Of a stretch of 46,069 bases of DNA, positions 7,458 through 16,264 are shown piece by piece; position 1 is the stretch's first letter; the number at the start of each line of letters is the position of its first letter. Source of the DNA: Novosphingobium sp. 17-62-19 (GTDB taxonomy: Bacteria > Pseudomonadota > Alphaproteobacteria > Sphingomonadales > Sphingomonadaceae); the NCBI RefSeq assembly GCF_002256775.1, contig NZ_NCII01000021.1, forward strand, positions 1 to 46,069, written 5' to 3'. The translations under genes were made by a program, and so were the position numbers. The notes under the pieces were generated by a model that was given only the letters and a program-made list of their open reading frames with translations, did not search any database and had not been told where the DNA came from.

Positions 7458-8423
7458 GTGGCGACCGACGATTGCGATACGTACCTGCGTATGGATGCCG
7501 GGGGCTCCATACGCGAGATCCCGGTAGCCCGTCTGGGCATCTGCGGCTTTGGCCGTGCGCCTTCCAACACCGTGGTGTTGGAGGATAATCTCGCATCGCG
7601 TGAACACGCCATGATCCGCCGCAATGCCAGCGGCCACTGCACCCTGAACGACCTTGGCAGCACCAACGGCACCTGGTTGAACGGACGCCCGGTGCAGGCT
7701 CCGACCCAGCTCAAATCCGGCGACCGCATCCAGATCGGCCGCCAGACCATCGAATTCGTGCAAGAGGCACCGCCGGTGGAACTGCCCGATCCGATGGCGG
7801 GCCGCACGCAGTTCTTCATGGACCAACAACTGGTCAGCGCCATGGTGATCGACATTCGCGGCTTTACCCAGCTTTCCGCTGCCATGGGGGAGCGGGCGAT
7901 TGCTGCGATGATGGCCGAGATCAACCGCGAGGCGGGGCAATTGCTTGATGCGGCGGGCGCGTGGTCGGTAAAGTTCATCGGCGATGCGATCATGGCGATC
8001 TGGCTGCACCCGGCCAACGCGCTGTCGCGGCGCGATGTGGTGACCGTGCTGGACGTCATCAGCGGCTATCAGGAGATTTTCCGGCTGGCCGAAAAGCGCC
8101 ACAAGCCGCCCGCTTTGCTGCGCTTTGGCTGCGGATATAACGCAGGCACGGCCTCGGTCGGCAATATCGGCAGTGGCGCGGCGGCAGACTTCACTGCGAT
8201 GGGCGAGGCTGTGAACACCGCGTTCCGGCTGGAGACGGCGACCAAGGAATGCGGCTGCGACATTCTTGTTTCGGGTGCCGTGTTCGGCGCGCTGGGTGAT
8301 GTGCGGTTTCAGCCGCGCACGATGCTGGACGTGGAGTTAAAGGGGTATGAGCGCCCGGTTGCTGCGCTGCCGATGAACTTTGGCGGGGTGGGCGAATTCC
8401 TTCAGGCGTTTCTGGCGGCCTGA
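7458..8423 (+). CDS. FHA domain-class III adenylate/guanylate cyclase fusion
   Basis: A protein of about 321 residues joining a forkhead-associated domain (roughly residues 20-100, with the conserved GRAPSN, SREHA and GSTNGTWLNG segments) to a class III nucleotide cyclase domain (roughly 120-300). Cyclase hallmarks are VIDIRGFTQLS and FIGDAIMAIW, which hold the two metal-binding aspartates, and ADFTAMGEAVNTAFRLE, the dimer/transition-state region. Both domains look complete. FHA domains bind phosphothreonine, so the cyclase may respond to a Ser/Thr kinase; no kinase is nearby. GTG 7458 is preferred, with GGAGGGGG directly upstream, over the TTG at 7416. No membrane segment is seen. Confidence 0.85.
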   Translation: MATDDCDTYLRMDAGGSIREIPVARLGICGFGRAPSNTVVLEDNLASREHAMIRRNASGHCTLNDLGSTNGTWLNGRPVQAPTQLKSGDRIQIGRQTIEFVQEAPPVELPDPMAGRTQFFMDQQLVSAMVIDIRGFTQLSAAMGERAIAAMMAEINREAGQLLDAAGAWSVKFIGDAIMAIWLHPANALSRRDVVTVLDVISGYQEIFRLAEKRHKPPALLRFGCGYNAGTASVGNIGSGAAADFTAMGEAVNTAFRLETATKECGCDILVSGAVFGALGDVRFQPRTMLDVELKGYERPVAALPMNFGGVGEFLQAFLAA

Positions 8424-8460
8424 GCTGGCCCAAGCCCTGACCTGAAACGCAACCCGTTCT

Positions 8461-8500
8461 CAAACGAAACGAGGCCCCGCGAAGGGCCTCGAAACGTTTG
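8461..8500. terminator. bidirectional terminator between cyclase gene and pckA
   Basis: GAGGCCC (8471-8477) pairs with GGGCCTC (8484-8490). Flanking CAAACG and CGTTTG extend the stem to arms of about 17 bases with three mismatches. It lies between the converging stops at 8423 and 8516, with A- and T-rich flanks on the two sides, so it can serve both genes. Confidence 0.7.
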
Positions 8501-8515
8501 GCGATCTGTGGGCGA

Positions 8516-10120
8516 TCAGGCGGTTACAGGAGCCGCATCGCGCACTGACTGATCGACGTGTTCGGCAAACTGGTGGAAGTTGTCGACGAACTTGCGCACC
8601 AGTTCCTGTGCGGTCTTGTCGTATTCTTCCCCATCGGCCCAGGCACCACGTGGATCGAGCAGCTTGGTATCGACGCCCGCCACTTCAACCGGAACTTCGA
8701 AACCGAAGTTGGGGTCTTTCTTGAAGGTGGCGTTGTTCAGGCTGCCGTCGAGTGCGGCGTTGAGCAGGGCGCGAGTGGCCTTGATCGGCATACGCTTGAT
8801 GCCTTCCTGCGTGGCCTTGCCGCCCGACCAGCCGGTATTGACCAGCCAGCACTTCACCCCGCCCTTGGCAATGCGCTCCTTGAGCAGGTTGCCGTAGACC
8901 GAAGGATGGCGCGGCATGAACGGTGCGCCAAAGCAGGTGGAGAAGGTGGCTTCCGGTTCGGTCACGCCGATTTCGGTGCCGGCAACGCGCGCGGTGTAGC
9001 CCGACAGGAAGTGGTACATGGCCTGATCGGGTGTGAGGCGCGCGATCGGAGGCAGCACACCGTAGGCGTCGGCCGTGAGGAAGATGAGGTTCGCCGGGAC
9101 CGGGCCAAGGTTCTTTTCCGAACAGTTCGGAATGAAATCAATCGGGTAGGAGCCACGGCTGTTTTCGGCCAGCGAGTTGTCATCCAGATCGATCGTGCGG
9201 GTGACCGGATCGATCACGACGTTTTCCAGCACAGTGCCGAAACGCTTGGTCGTGGCGAAGATTTCCGGTTCGGCTTCAGCCGAGAGGCGGATCATCTTGG
9301 CGTAGCAGCCACCTTCGAAATTGAACACGGCGGTATCGGACCAGCCGTGTTCGTCATCACCGATGAGCGTGCGCGAAGCGTCGGCCGAAAGCGTGGTCTT
9401 GCCGGTGCCCGAAAGGCCGAAGAACACGGCGGTCTTGCCATCGGGGCCGACATTGGCCGAGCAGTGCATGGGCATGACGCCCTTTACCGGCAGCAGGTAA
9501 TTGAGGATGCCGAAGACCGACTTCTTCATTTCGCCTGCATAGGCGGTGCCACCGATGAGGATCAGCTTTTCGGTGAAGTTGACCGCAACGACAGTTTCGC
9601 TGCGGCAACCGTGACGCTCAGGATCGGCGCGGAAGCTGGGCAGATCGATGATGGTGTATTCGGGAACGAATGCGGCCAGTTCATCAGCGGTCGGGCGGAC
9701 CAGCAGGGTGCGGATGAACAGGTTGTGCCACGCAAATTCGTTGATCACGCGCACGTTGACGCGGTGTTCAGGCTGCGAACCGCCGAACAGATCGGCCACA
9801 TAGAGGCGATCCTTGGCGCCGAGCGCGGCGATGAAATCTGCCTTGAGCGCGGCGAAGTGCTCCGGCGTCATCGCGACGTTGGTCTTGCCCCACCACACGG
9901 TGTTTTCGGTTTCAGCATCGCGGACGATGAACTTGTCCTTTGCGCTGCGGCCGGTGTGCTTGCCGGTTTCGACGACCAGCGGGCCATCGACGCACAGCAG
10001 GCCTTCTGCGTTGCGCACTGCATGTTCGACCAAGGGCGCAGTGCCGAGGTTTGCGAACAGCTCTGCCGGTTCAGGATAGCCCTGGCTGGCAAGGGACACG
10101 TTCAGGCTGGTATCGGACAC
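8516..10120 (-). CDS. pckA: phosphoenolpyruvate carboxykinase (ATP)
   Basis: A 534-residue ATP-dependent PEP carboxykinase that converts oxaloacetate plus ATP to PEP, the entry step of gluconeogenesis from TCA intermediates. The P-loop [11 protein letters not shown] and kinase-2 motif IGDDEHGW are intact, as are the substrate segments [16 protein letters not shown] and [15 protein letters not shown] 10120 is chosen because GGGAGG precedes it and the family starts there; an upstream extension to 10171 lacks similarity. It is divergent from chvI, an arrangement conserved in alphaproteobacteria where ChvI controls pckA, so such regulation is likely here too. Confidence 0.97.
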   Translation of the reverse strand: MSDTSLNVSLASQGYPEPAELFANLGTAPLVEHAVRNAEGLLCVDGPLVVETGKHTGRSAKDKFIVRDAETENTVWWGKTNVAMTPEHFAALKADFIAALGAKDRLYVADLFGGSQPEHRVNVRVINEFAWHNLFIRTLLVRPTADELAAFVPEYTIIDLPSFRADPERHGCRSETVVAVNFTEKLILIGGTAYAGEMKKSVFGILNYLLPVKGVMPMHCSANVGPDGKTAVFFGLSGTGKTTLSADASRTLIGDDEHGWSDTAVFNFEGGCYAKMIRLSAEAEPEIFATTKRFGTVLENVVIDPVTRTIDLDDNSLAENSRGSYPIDFIPNCSEKNLGPVPANLIFLTADAYGVLPPIARLTPDQAMYHFLSGYTARVAGTEIGVTEPEATFSTCFGAPFMPRHPSVYGNLLKERIAKGGVKCWLVNTGWSGGKATQEGIKRMPIKATRALLNAALDGSLNNATFKKDPNFGFEVPVEVAGVDTKLLDPRGAWADGEEYDKTAQELVRKFVDNFHQFAEHVDQSVRDAAPVTA

Positions 10121-10183
10121 TTCTGGCCTCCCGTTGGCGGCGTCGAGGCGGCGACATGCCGCCTGGCGCACGGTTTGCGAATA

Positions 10184-10209
10184 CGAATGCGCTGATTCTT
10201 CGAATGCGC
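10184..10209. promoter_or_regulatory. direct repeat CGAATGCGC upstream of pckA
   Basis: CGAATGCGC occurs at 10184-10192 and again at 10201-10209, 17 bases start to start (about one and a half helical turns), in the pckA/chvI intergenic region. Direct repeats are typical OmpR-family response-regulator sites. ChvI binding here is inference. Confidence 0.35.
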
Positions 10210-10259
10210 ATAGTGATCTGCCTTTGCTGCGTCAAATGACACTCGGCAACGAAGTTTTT

Positions 10260-10287
10260 TTGCGCAACAAGTTGCATATTGTGCAAC
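10260..10287. promoter_or_regulatory. palindromes between pckA and chvI
   Basis: TTGCGCAA (10260-10267) is a perfect palindrome. It is followed immediately by GTTGCA (10271-10276) and TGCAAC (10282-10287) around a five-base spacer. The surrounding 100 bases are AT-rich and carry further GTTGC/TGCAA words. The position suits control of either divergent gene; the binder is unknown. Confidence 0.4.
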
Positions 10288-10353
10288 TGAAGATTGCTGC
10301 ATTGCAGCGGATTTTGCGTGAAAGTTGCATGGTTTGCGGCCTGCCGGTAGACG

Positions 10354-11121
10354 ATGTTGGCAATGGCCAGCCAGCAACCAGCCCGTGCCGACTCACTCGA
10401 CGTGCCACGCACCATTGCGCTGGTCGATGATGACCGCAACATCCTGACGACCGTGTCGATTGCCTTGCAGACCGAAGGCTTTGCAACGCGGTTGTACAAT
10501 GATGGCGATACCGCACTGAAGGCGCTGCTGGACAATCCGCCAGACCTAGCCGTTTGCGATATCAAGATGCCCCGTATGGATGGCCTGGAACTGCTGCGCC
10601 GCCTGCGTGAAAAGAGCGATTTGCCGGTGATCTTCCTGACCAGCAAGGATGATGAGTCTGACGAAGCGCTCGGCCTTTCAATGGGTGCGGATGACTATAT
10701 CGCCAAACCGTTCAGCCAGCGGCTGCTCGTGGCGCGGATCAAGGCGATCCTGCGTCGCAGCGATATTGTGCGGCGCGAAGCGGAGGCGGAAGAGACACTG
10801 AATGCAGAGCCGTTGCCCGATCCAATCCGGCGGGGCCGGCTGGTGATGGACCCGGCGCGTCATGGCGTGACATGGGACGGGGCGGCGGTTTCATTGACCG
10901 TCACCGAGTTCCTGATTCTGGAGGCACTGGCCATGCGCCCCGGCGTGGTCAAGACGCGCAATGCGTTGATGGACGCCGCCTATCACGACGACGTGTTCGT
11001 CGACGATCGAACTATCGACAGCCATATCAAGCGTCTGCGTCGCAAGTTCCGGGCCGTGGATGGTTGCTTTGGTGCAATCGAAACGCTCTATGGAGCAGGC
11101 TACAGCTTTGCCGACGAGTGA
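10354..11121 (+). CDS. chvI: response regulator ChvI
   Basis: A 255-residue OmpR/PhoB-family regulator. The receiver domain begins IALVDDDRN; the phosphorylated aspartate is in [11 protein letters not shown], and the conserved T and K lie in VIFLTSK and DYIAKPFS. The winged-helix output domain follows ([41 protein letters not shown]). With ChvG it forms the acid/envelope-stress and central-carbon two-component system of alphaproteobacteria. The start may be ATG 10354 or ATG 10363, neither with a strong ribosome site. The next gene begins ten bases after the stop. Confidence 0.92.
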   Translation: MLAMASQQPARADSLDVPRTIALVDDDRNILTTVSIALQTEGFATRLYNDGDTALKALLDNPPDLAVCDIKMPRMDGLELLRRLREKSDLPVIFLTSKDDESDEALGLSMGADDYIAKPFSQRLLVARIKAILRRSDIVRREAEAEETLNAEPLPDPIRRGRLVMDPARHGVTWDGAAVSLTVTEFLILEALAMRPGVVKTRNALMDAAYHDDVFVDDRTIDSHIKRLRRKFRAVDGCFGAIETLYGAGYSFADE

Positions 11122-11131
11122 TTTTAACGCG

Positions 11132-12685
11132 ATGCGCGGTCGGCGGTTGCGCAGTTTGTGGCGCATTCGCGGCGTCTCGCTGACCACGCGCATCCTGTTC
11201 GTCAATGTCATCGCGCTGGCATTGTTGGCAGGCGGGTTCTTCTATCTCGACAGCTATCGCAAGCAGCTGATCGAAGAGCGCTACAAACTGGCGCGGGCTG
11301 AAGTAGAGATTGCAGCCGACGGCCTTGTCGGTGCAGATATGGCCGCACGCAAGGCGCTTTTGGCTCGGATCGGCACCGAGCAGGTGCTCCGGCTACGGCT
11401 TTATGATGGCGAAAGCCAGTTGCTGGCCGACAGTTTTTTGGAAGCGCCACCATCGTTCAAGCTGATCGATCCCGAAAGCGAGCCTTGGTATCAGCAGGCG
11501 GCGCGATTGCTGGACCGTGGAGTGGATTTCATCGTCAACGCGCCCACCATCAAGCGATACAGCGATACGGCTGAACGCCCTGCGGGAAGCTGGCCCGAGA
11601 TACAGGCTGCGCGCGTATCGGGGCGCACCGAGGTTTATCTGCGCTATGCTCCCGACCGCACGCCGGTGATCACGGCGGCAACACCGGTGGGCGATACAGA
11701 CGAAGTTTTGCTGTCCCTCCGCAATGCGCTCGACGTGACGCAAGCGGTGCGCGATGCGCGCCAGACGCTGGTGATCATCATCGGGCTGGCCTTGCTGCTT
11801 TCGGTGCAGCTCTCGCTCTATCTGGCGCGGACCATTGTGCAGCCGTTGCGTGCGTTGGTCCGGGCAGCTGTCCGGGTTCGGCTGGGGCGTGAGCGCGAGG
11901 TGGTGGTGCCGCGTTTGCCTGACCGTGGTGACGAGATCGGCCTGCTCGCCCGCGCTGTGTCCGACATGACCACTGCACTGCGCCAACGCATCGATGCGGT
12001 GGAAACCTTTGCCGCTGATGTGGCACACGAATTGAAAAACCCGCTCGCTTCGCTTTCCAGCGCGCTGGAGACGATGGAGCGGGTAGATGATCCTGCGCTG
12101 CGCCGTCAGCTTGCCGGTATCGCTGCCCATGATGTGCAGCGCATTGACCGGCTGATTACCGAAATCGCCGACGCCAGCCGGATCGACGCCGAACTGAGCC
12201 GGGCGACTTTCGAGCCGGTTGATCTTGCCGCGCTGGCTTCGCAAGTGGTGGGCGCGCGCGATGTGCGGACGGGTGCCTCTATTCCGATCCGCTTGCGACG
12301 CGAGGGTGGCGATACCGTGGTGCCCGGCGATGCCGCCCGGCTGGAGCGAGTGCTGGAGAACCTGCTGGACAATGCGGTTTCGTTTTCACCACTGGACGGC
12401 GTGGTTGAGGTGGTGGTGTGGGGTGATGGCGATGCCGCGCATGTCGCCGTAGCGGACAATGGTCCGGGCATTCCCAAGGGCGAGCGGCAAAAGGTGTTCG
12501 AGAGATTCCATTCGGTGCGCCCGACCGAGGAGGCTTTCGGTGCGCACAGCGGTCTTGGCCTGGCTATCGCGCGCACCATTGCCGAGGCGCATGACGGGAC
12601 GCTGGCCATTGGCGACCGGCCAGACGGCAAGCCCGGCGCATGGCTGGTATTGAGCGTGCCGCTTGACGCGGAGGGGAATGAATGA
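11132..12685 (+). CDS. chvG: sensor histidine kinase ChvG
   Basis: A 517-residue membrane kinase. A first transmembrane segment lies near residues 20-40, a periplasmic sensor domain of about 170 residues follows, then a second transmembrane segment (TLVIIIGLALLLSVQLS), a HAMP linker and the kinase core. The H-box is ADVAHELKNPLASL, the N-box LENLLDNAVSF, G1 VADNGPGIPKG and G2 GAHSGLGLAIA; all are intact. It should phosphorylate ChvI. ATG 11132 follows chvI by ten bases; an in-frame ATG at 11090 would overlap chvI. Its last codon overlaps hprK by ATGA, so the genes form one operon. Confidence 0.9.
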   Translation: MRGRRLRSLWRIRGVSLTTRILFVNVIALALLAGGFFYLDSYRKQLIEERYKLARAEVEIAADGLVGADMAARKALLARIGTEQVLRLRLYDGESQLLADSFLEAPPSFKLIDPESEPWYQQAARLLDRGVDFIVNAPTIKRYSDTAERPAGSWPEIQAARVSGRTEVYLRYAPDRTPVITAATPVGDTDEVLLSLRNALDVTQAVRDARQTLVIIIGLALLLSVQLSLYLARTIVQPLRALVRAAVRVRLGREREVVVPRLPDRGDEIGLLARAVSDMTTALRQRIDAVETFAADVAHELKNPLASLSSALETMERVDDPALRRQLAGIAAHDVQRIDRLITEIADASRIDAELSRATFEPVDLAALASQVVGARDVRTGASIPIRLRREGGDTVVPGDAARLERVLENLLDNAVSFSPLDGVVEVVVWGDGDAAHVAVADNGPGIPKGERQKVFERFHSVRPTEEAFGAHSGLGLAIARTIAEAHDGTLAIGDRPDGKPGAWLVLSVPLDAEGNE

Positions 12686-13107
12686 GCCGCGCGCTGCAAT
12701 ATGGCTGCGTGGCCATTGGCGGCCGCGGCGTGCTGATCGAAGGTCCGCCGGGGGCCGGAAAATCGAGCCTTGCGCTCGCGCTGATAGATCGCGGAGCCAT
12801 GCTGGTGGGCGATGATGGTGTGATGCTGGATGTGCACGAAGGCAGGTTGATCGCTGCGCCGCATCAACAGATCGCTGGCAAGCTGGAAGTGCGCAATGTG
12901 GGGCTGATCGACTGTGCGGTTTCTCCGCCTGTGCCCGTAGCGCTGGTGTTGCGGTTGGATGATAAGGCGCCACGTTTTGTTGAGGAGGCCGACCGCGTGG
13001 ACGTTGACGGCGTGAACTTGCCAATGATCCGGCTTTGGCCAGACAGCCCGGTGCTGGCCCTGCGCGCCGAGATTGCGCTGAAAGTTCACGGGTTACCGAT
13101 TTCCTGA
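12682..13107 (+). CDS. hprK: HPr kinase/phosphorylase, short alphaproteobacterial form
   Basis: A 141-residue protein equal to the C-terminal catalytic domain only of HPr kinase, the form normal in alphaproteobacteria. The Walker A motif GPPGAGKSS is at residues 20-28, and the GKLEVRNVGLID segment corresponds to the HPrK family signature. It should phosphorylate and dephosphorylate the regulatory serine of HPr, whose gene is two kilobases downstream with that serine present. ATG at 12682 overlaps the chvG stop (ATGA) and has GGAGGGGAA upstream. Confidence 0.9.
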   Translation: MSRALQYGCVAIGGRGVLIEGPPGAGKSSLALALIDRGAMLVGDDGVMLDVHEGRLIAAPHQQIAGKLEVRNVGLIDCAVSPPVPVALVLRLDDKAPRFVEEADRVDVDGVNLPMIRLWPDSPVLALRAEIALKVHGLPIS

Positions 13108-13170
13108 TGGGGGACAGGCCGTTATTGCGGACTTTCCAAGTGCGACGCTAGAGCGCATGGCTAGGACACG

Positions 13171-14088
13171 ATGACGGACGACTCTTCACCGCAGCGCATT
13201 TTGCTCGTCACCGGCCTGCTGGGTGCGGGGAAGACGACCGCGCTGCGCACGTTGGAGGATGTTGGCTGGGAAGCGATCGACAATTTTCCGATCCGCCTGC
13301 TTGATCGCCTGCTTGAGACCGAGCCGGGTTCTGCCCGGATGGAATCAAGCGGGCCAATGACCATCGGTTTCGACACGCGCACGCGTGGTTTTGATCCGAC
13401 GCGGACAATCGATCTGGTCAAGAAGCTGTCGCAGCGCAAGGATTTGCAGGTCACCACGCTGTTCCTCGATTGCGCCGGGGCTGAGCTTGAGCGCCGGTAC
13501 AACGAGACTCGCCGCCGCCATCCGATGAGCGAGGACAAGCCAGCTGCCACCGGGATCATGGCAGAGCGTGAACTGCTGGAGCCGCTGCGCCGCTGGGCGG
13601 ATGTGGTGATTACCACCACCAGCTTTACCAGCAACGATCTGCAGGCAGCGATTCGCGCGCAATTCGGGTCTGAAACACCATCGCAACCGACGCTGACGAT
13701 CAGCAGTTTCGGTTTTTCACGTGGCACCCCGCCGCTGGCCGATCTGGTTTTCGACATGCGCTTTCTGGCCAATCCGCACTGGGTCGATGCGCTGCGTCCA
13801 CAGACTGGTCAGGACGTGGCAGTGGGGGCCTATATCCGCGAAGACCCTGCATTTGCTGACGCTTTTGCCCGGATTCGCGATCTGCTGCTGCTGCTGCTGC
13901 CGCGCTATCAGGAGCAGGGCAAAGCCTATGTTCACGTGGCCTTCGGGTGCACAGGGGGCAAGCATCGTTCGGTGTTCATGGCAGAGCAAATTGCTTCCGC
14001 CTTGCGCACGGCGGGATTTTCACCCACATTGCTGCATCGCAACCTCGCGTCGCGGGCGGCAGATCTGCTTGAAGGCCAAAAACTTTGA
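13171..14088 (+). CDS. rapZ: RapZ/YvcJ family nucleotide-binding protein
   Basis: A 305-residue P-loop protein of the RapZ family. The Walker A motif reads GLLGAGKTT near residue 15, with a leucine where many homologues have serine. IDNFPIRLLD and the C-terminal GCTGGKHRSVFMAEQIA are family signatures. In enterobacteria RapZ guides RNase E to small RNAs in amino-sugar control. In alphaproteobacteria its gene lies, as here, between hprK and the EIIA gene, and its role is less clear. A run of six CTG codons (13882-13899) encodes consecutive leucines in the helix before PRYQEQGK. Confidence 0.92.
   Translation: MTDDSSPQRILLVTGLLGAGKTTALRTLEDVGWEAIDNFPIRLLDRLLETEPGSARMESSGPMTIGFDTRTRGFDPTRTIDLVKKLSQRKDLQVTTLFLDCAGAELERRYNETRRRHPMSEDKPAATGIMAERELLEPLRRWADVVITTTSFTSNDLQAAIRAQFGSETPSQPTLTISSFGFSRGTPPLADLVFDMRFLANPHWVDALRPQTGQDVAVGAYIREDPAFADAFARIRDLLLLLLPRYQEQGKAYVHVAFGCTGGKHRSVFMAEQIASALRTAGFSPTLLHRNLASRAADLLEGQKL
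13882..13899 (+). repeat. (CTG)6 microsatellite within rapZ
   Basis: Six perfect CTG codons in a row encode six leucines in a hydrophobic helix. Slippage here would change length by whole residues and keep the frame. Confidence 0.8.
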
Positions 14089-14254
14089 TGCAGTCGGTCC
14101 GTAGAGCGCGAGGAAAAAGACGTATGGGTGGGGCAGCACTGGAAGCCATGTATTTCGATTCCCAGTCGTCTTGCGTGCCATGCATTTTTGCCAAGCCTGC
14201 GTTCATCACGCACATGGCAGGATGCCCGGCTGCACTTCGGAGCCTGCCCCGTTC

Positions 14255-14659
14255 ATGATCGGTCTTATTCTCGTTACCCACGGCGCCCTTGCCGACGAAT
14301 TCATCCACGCGATGGAGCATGTCGTCGGCCGACAAAGCGATGTCATTGGCGTGTGCATCGGCCCCAACGATGACATGGAAAAACGTCGCAAGGAAATTGC
14401 GGACGCCATCAAGCGAGTCGACAGCGGCGAGGGTGTGATCATCCTGACAGACCTGTTCGGCGGTACCCCATCAAACCTTGCGATCTCGCTGATGGAGGCG
14501 GGCCGGGTCGAGGTGATTGCCGGTATCAACCTGCCCATGCTGATCCGCCTTGCCAAGGCACGAGGCTGCATGGGCGTTAAGGAAGCGACAGCGGCGGCAC
14601 GCGATGCCGGACGCAACTACATAACGATCGCTTCCGAGTTTCTCGGACAGGATGCATGA
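14255..14659 (+). CDS. PTS mannose-type EIIA component
   Basis: A 134-residue EIIA-Man domain protein. The phosphorylatable histidine is in LILVTHGALAD near residue 9. LTDLFGGTPSNLA and GINLPMLIRL are conserved in the family. No sugar-specific EIIB/EIIC genes accompany it, so it belongs to the incomplete regulatory PTS of alphaproteobacteria, relaying phosphate from HPr to regulatory targets rather than transporting sugar. A 28-residue upstream extension to 14171 lacks family sequence, so ATG 14255 is used. The 166 bases between rapZ and this gene show no other gene. Confidence 0.92.
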   Translation: MIGLILVTHGALADEFIHAMEHVVGRQSDVIGVCIGPNDDMEKRRKEIADAIKRVDSGEGVIILTDLFGGTPSNLAISLMEAGRVEVIAGINLPMLIRLAKARGCMGVKEATAAARDAGRNYITIASEFLGQDA

Positions 14660-14660
14660 G

Positions 14661-14957
14661 ATGTCGGATCAGGGCTATGTCACCCGCGAAACGGTGACGA
14701 TCGTCAACCAGCGCGGACTTCACGCCCGCGCGAGTGCCAAATTCGTGAACGCGGTGGCGAAGTTGCCCGCCGGGTTTGATGTGATCGTGGCCAAGGACGG
14801 TACCGATGCAGCGGGCGGATCGATCCTCGGCCTGATGATGCTGGGCGCGGCCAAAGGCGATACGGTGGATGTATCCGTTGCCGGGCCTGAGGGTGAGGCC
14901 GATGCCATCCTGATGAAGCTGACCGGGCTGATCAAGGACGGCTTCGGGGAAGATTGA
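14661..14957 (+). CDS. ptsH: phosphocarrier protein HPr
   Basis: A 98-residue HPr. RGLHARASAKF holds the active histidine, and GGSILGLMML holds the regulatory serine targeted by HPr kinase, fitting the presence of hprK in the same operon. It accepts phosphate from a PTS enzyme I encoded elsewhere and passes it to the EIIA encoded just upstream. ATG 14661 lies eight bases after AGGA; an in-frame ATG at 14652 overlaps the EIIA stop but has no room for a ribosome site. Confidence 0.93.
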   Translation: MSDQGYVTRETVTIVNQRGLHARASAKFVNAVAKLPAGFDVIVAKDGTDAAGGSILGLMMLGAAKGDTVDVSVAGPEGEADAILMKLTGLIKDGFGED

Positions 14958-14997
14958 GCCTCTTGCCGCAATGCCGGGACTGCCGCATGGGAACGGC

Positions 14998-15801
14998 ATG
15001 ACGCGCAAGATCATCACCGGCTATTCCAACCCCACGGTAAAGTTCGTCCGCAGCTTGCGGGAAAAGAAGCATCGGCGGCGCGAACGCAAGTTCCTGGCCG
15101 AGGGTTTGCGCCTGCTGACCGACGCACGCGAGAGCGGGCGTCTGCCGGAAATCCTGCTGATGGCGCAGGGGCGCGAGGGGCATCCGTTGCTTGATGACCT
15201 TGAAGCGGCAGTGGACGCGGCAGGTGGCGAAGTCATCGAACTGCCGCTGGATATTCTTTCCAAGGTTACCGGCAAGGAAAACCCGCAGGCTGTCGCCGGG
15301 GTCTTTGCCGAATGGGACACCTCGATCCAGCTGATCAATCGCAACGCCGCGCCGATCTGGTTGGTGGCGCACGCCATGCGTGATCCAGGCAATCTGGGCA
15401 CGATGTTGCGCACGGCCGATGCGGTGGGGGCAGGCGGGCTGATCCTGATCGACGATTGCGTCGATCCGTTCTCGGTAGAGGCGGTGCGCGCGAGCATGGG
15501 CGCGATTTTTACCGAGCGGCTGGCGCAGGCGCGGTGGGATGAATTCTTCGCGTGGCTGCACGAAGGTGAAGGGCAGCTTGTGGCGGCATCATTGCGTGAG
15601 GCCGTGCCCTATCGTGGCGCACCTTATGCTGCGCCGTGCTTCGTCATGGTCGGCAACGAATCGCGCGGGTTGCCTGAAGACTATGAGATGGCCTGTGATC
15701 TGCGCGTGACCATGCCGATGAAGGGGCGGGCGGACAGTTTGAACGCTGCCGTGGCAGGGGCCGTTCTGGCCTATGAAGTCTTGGCAACGCTGGAAGCCTG
15801 A
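14998..15801 (+). CDS. TrmH/SpoU-family RNA 2'-O-methyltransferase
   Basis: A 267-residue SPOUT methyltransferase. The N-terminal substrate-binding part begins YSNPTVKFVRSLREKKHRRRERKF, as in rRNA methyltransferases of this family. The knot domain has AHAMRDPGNLGTMLRTADA (motif 1), MVGNESRGLP (motif 2) and MPMKGRADSLNAAVA (motif 3). It should methylate a ribose in rRNA, with 23S more likely than tRNA, using SAM; the exact position is not evident. ATG 14998 follows GGGAA. It trails the PTS operon by 40 bases and may be cotranscribed with it. Confidence 0.9.
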   Translation: MTRKIITGYSNPTVKFVRSLREKKHRRRERKFLAEGLRLLTDARESGRLPEILLMAQGREGHPLLDDLEAAVDAAGGEVIELPLDILSKVTGKENPQAVAGVFAEWDTSIQLINRNAAPIWLVAHAMRDPGNLGTMLRTADAVGAGGLILIDDCVDPFSVEAVRASMGAIFTERLAQARWDEFFAWLHEGEGQLVAASLREAVPYRGAPYAAPCFVMVGNESRGLPEDYEMACDLRVTMPMKGRADSLNAAVAGAVLAYEVLATLEA

Positions 15802-15859
15802 ATAGCAACGTACTGTCCGGTTAATCCTTCGGTCAGTCGCATGGGGTTATAGAGTGGCC

Positions 15860-16264
15860 ATGCGCTCGGCCCTTGCCTCGATTGTCCTGTCAGCCGCCTT
15901 GTTGGGCAGCTGCGCCACTGCACCGACTGCCTCGGAAGGATTGGCGGGCACGCGCTGGACCATCGTGCGCATTGATGGCGCGCCACCGGTTGCCCCGGAT
16001 AAGGCGACGATGCGTTTTGATGACGTACGCTTGGGTGCAAATGTCGGCTGCAATGGTATTGGTGGTGACTATCGCGTGGAAGCCGGGCGTTTGCTTGCAG
16101 GCCCGCTGATGGCAACGCGGATGTACTGTGAAGGGCCGGTCTGGCAGCAGGAAGAAGCGGTTAACGCTTTGCTCTCAGCTGCGCCGGAAATGCAGCGCAC
16201 GGGTTCCACCATGCGACTGGTTTCGGGCGGACACGCGCTCGATCTTCAGCTTGAGGTCGACTGA
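15860..16264 (+). CDS. META-domain (HslJ-like) lipoprotein
   Basis: A 134-residue exported protein. A signal sequence ends in the lipobox LLGSC, followed by a META/HslJ domain (LAGTRWTIVRIDG, GANVGCNGIGGDY, ATRMYC). Such domains occur in outer-membrane lipoproteins linked to heat, novobiocin or motility phenotypes; no enzymatic role is known. A GTG six bases before the chosen ATG is an alternative start. It is convergent with the next lipoprotein gene, whose stop follows directly. Confidence 0.85.
   Translation: MRSALASIVLSAALLGSCATAPTASEGLAGTRWTIVRIDGAPPVAPDKATMRFDDVRLGANVGCNGIGGDYRVEAGRLLAGPLMATRMYCEGPVWQQEEAVNALLSAAPEMQRTGSTMRLVSGGHALDLQLEVD

Noticed and set aside
8558-10195. A long open frame antisense to pckA
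   Set aside because: It is the mirror of the high-GC codon pattern of pckA and its translation has no family-like segments; pckA is unmistakable on the other strand.
13882-13899. The CTG run in rapZ as a phase-variation tract
   Set aside because: Unit length is three, so slippage keeps the frame and cannot switch the gene on and off.
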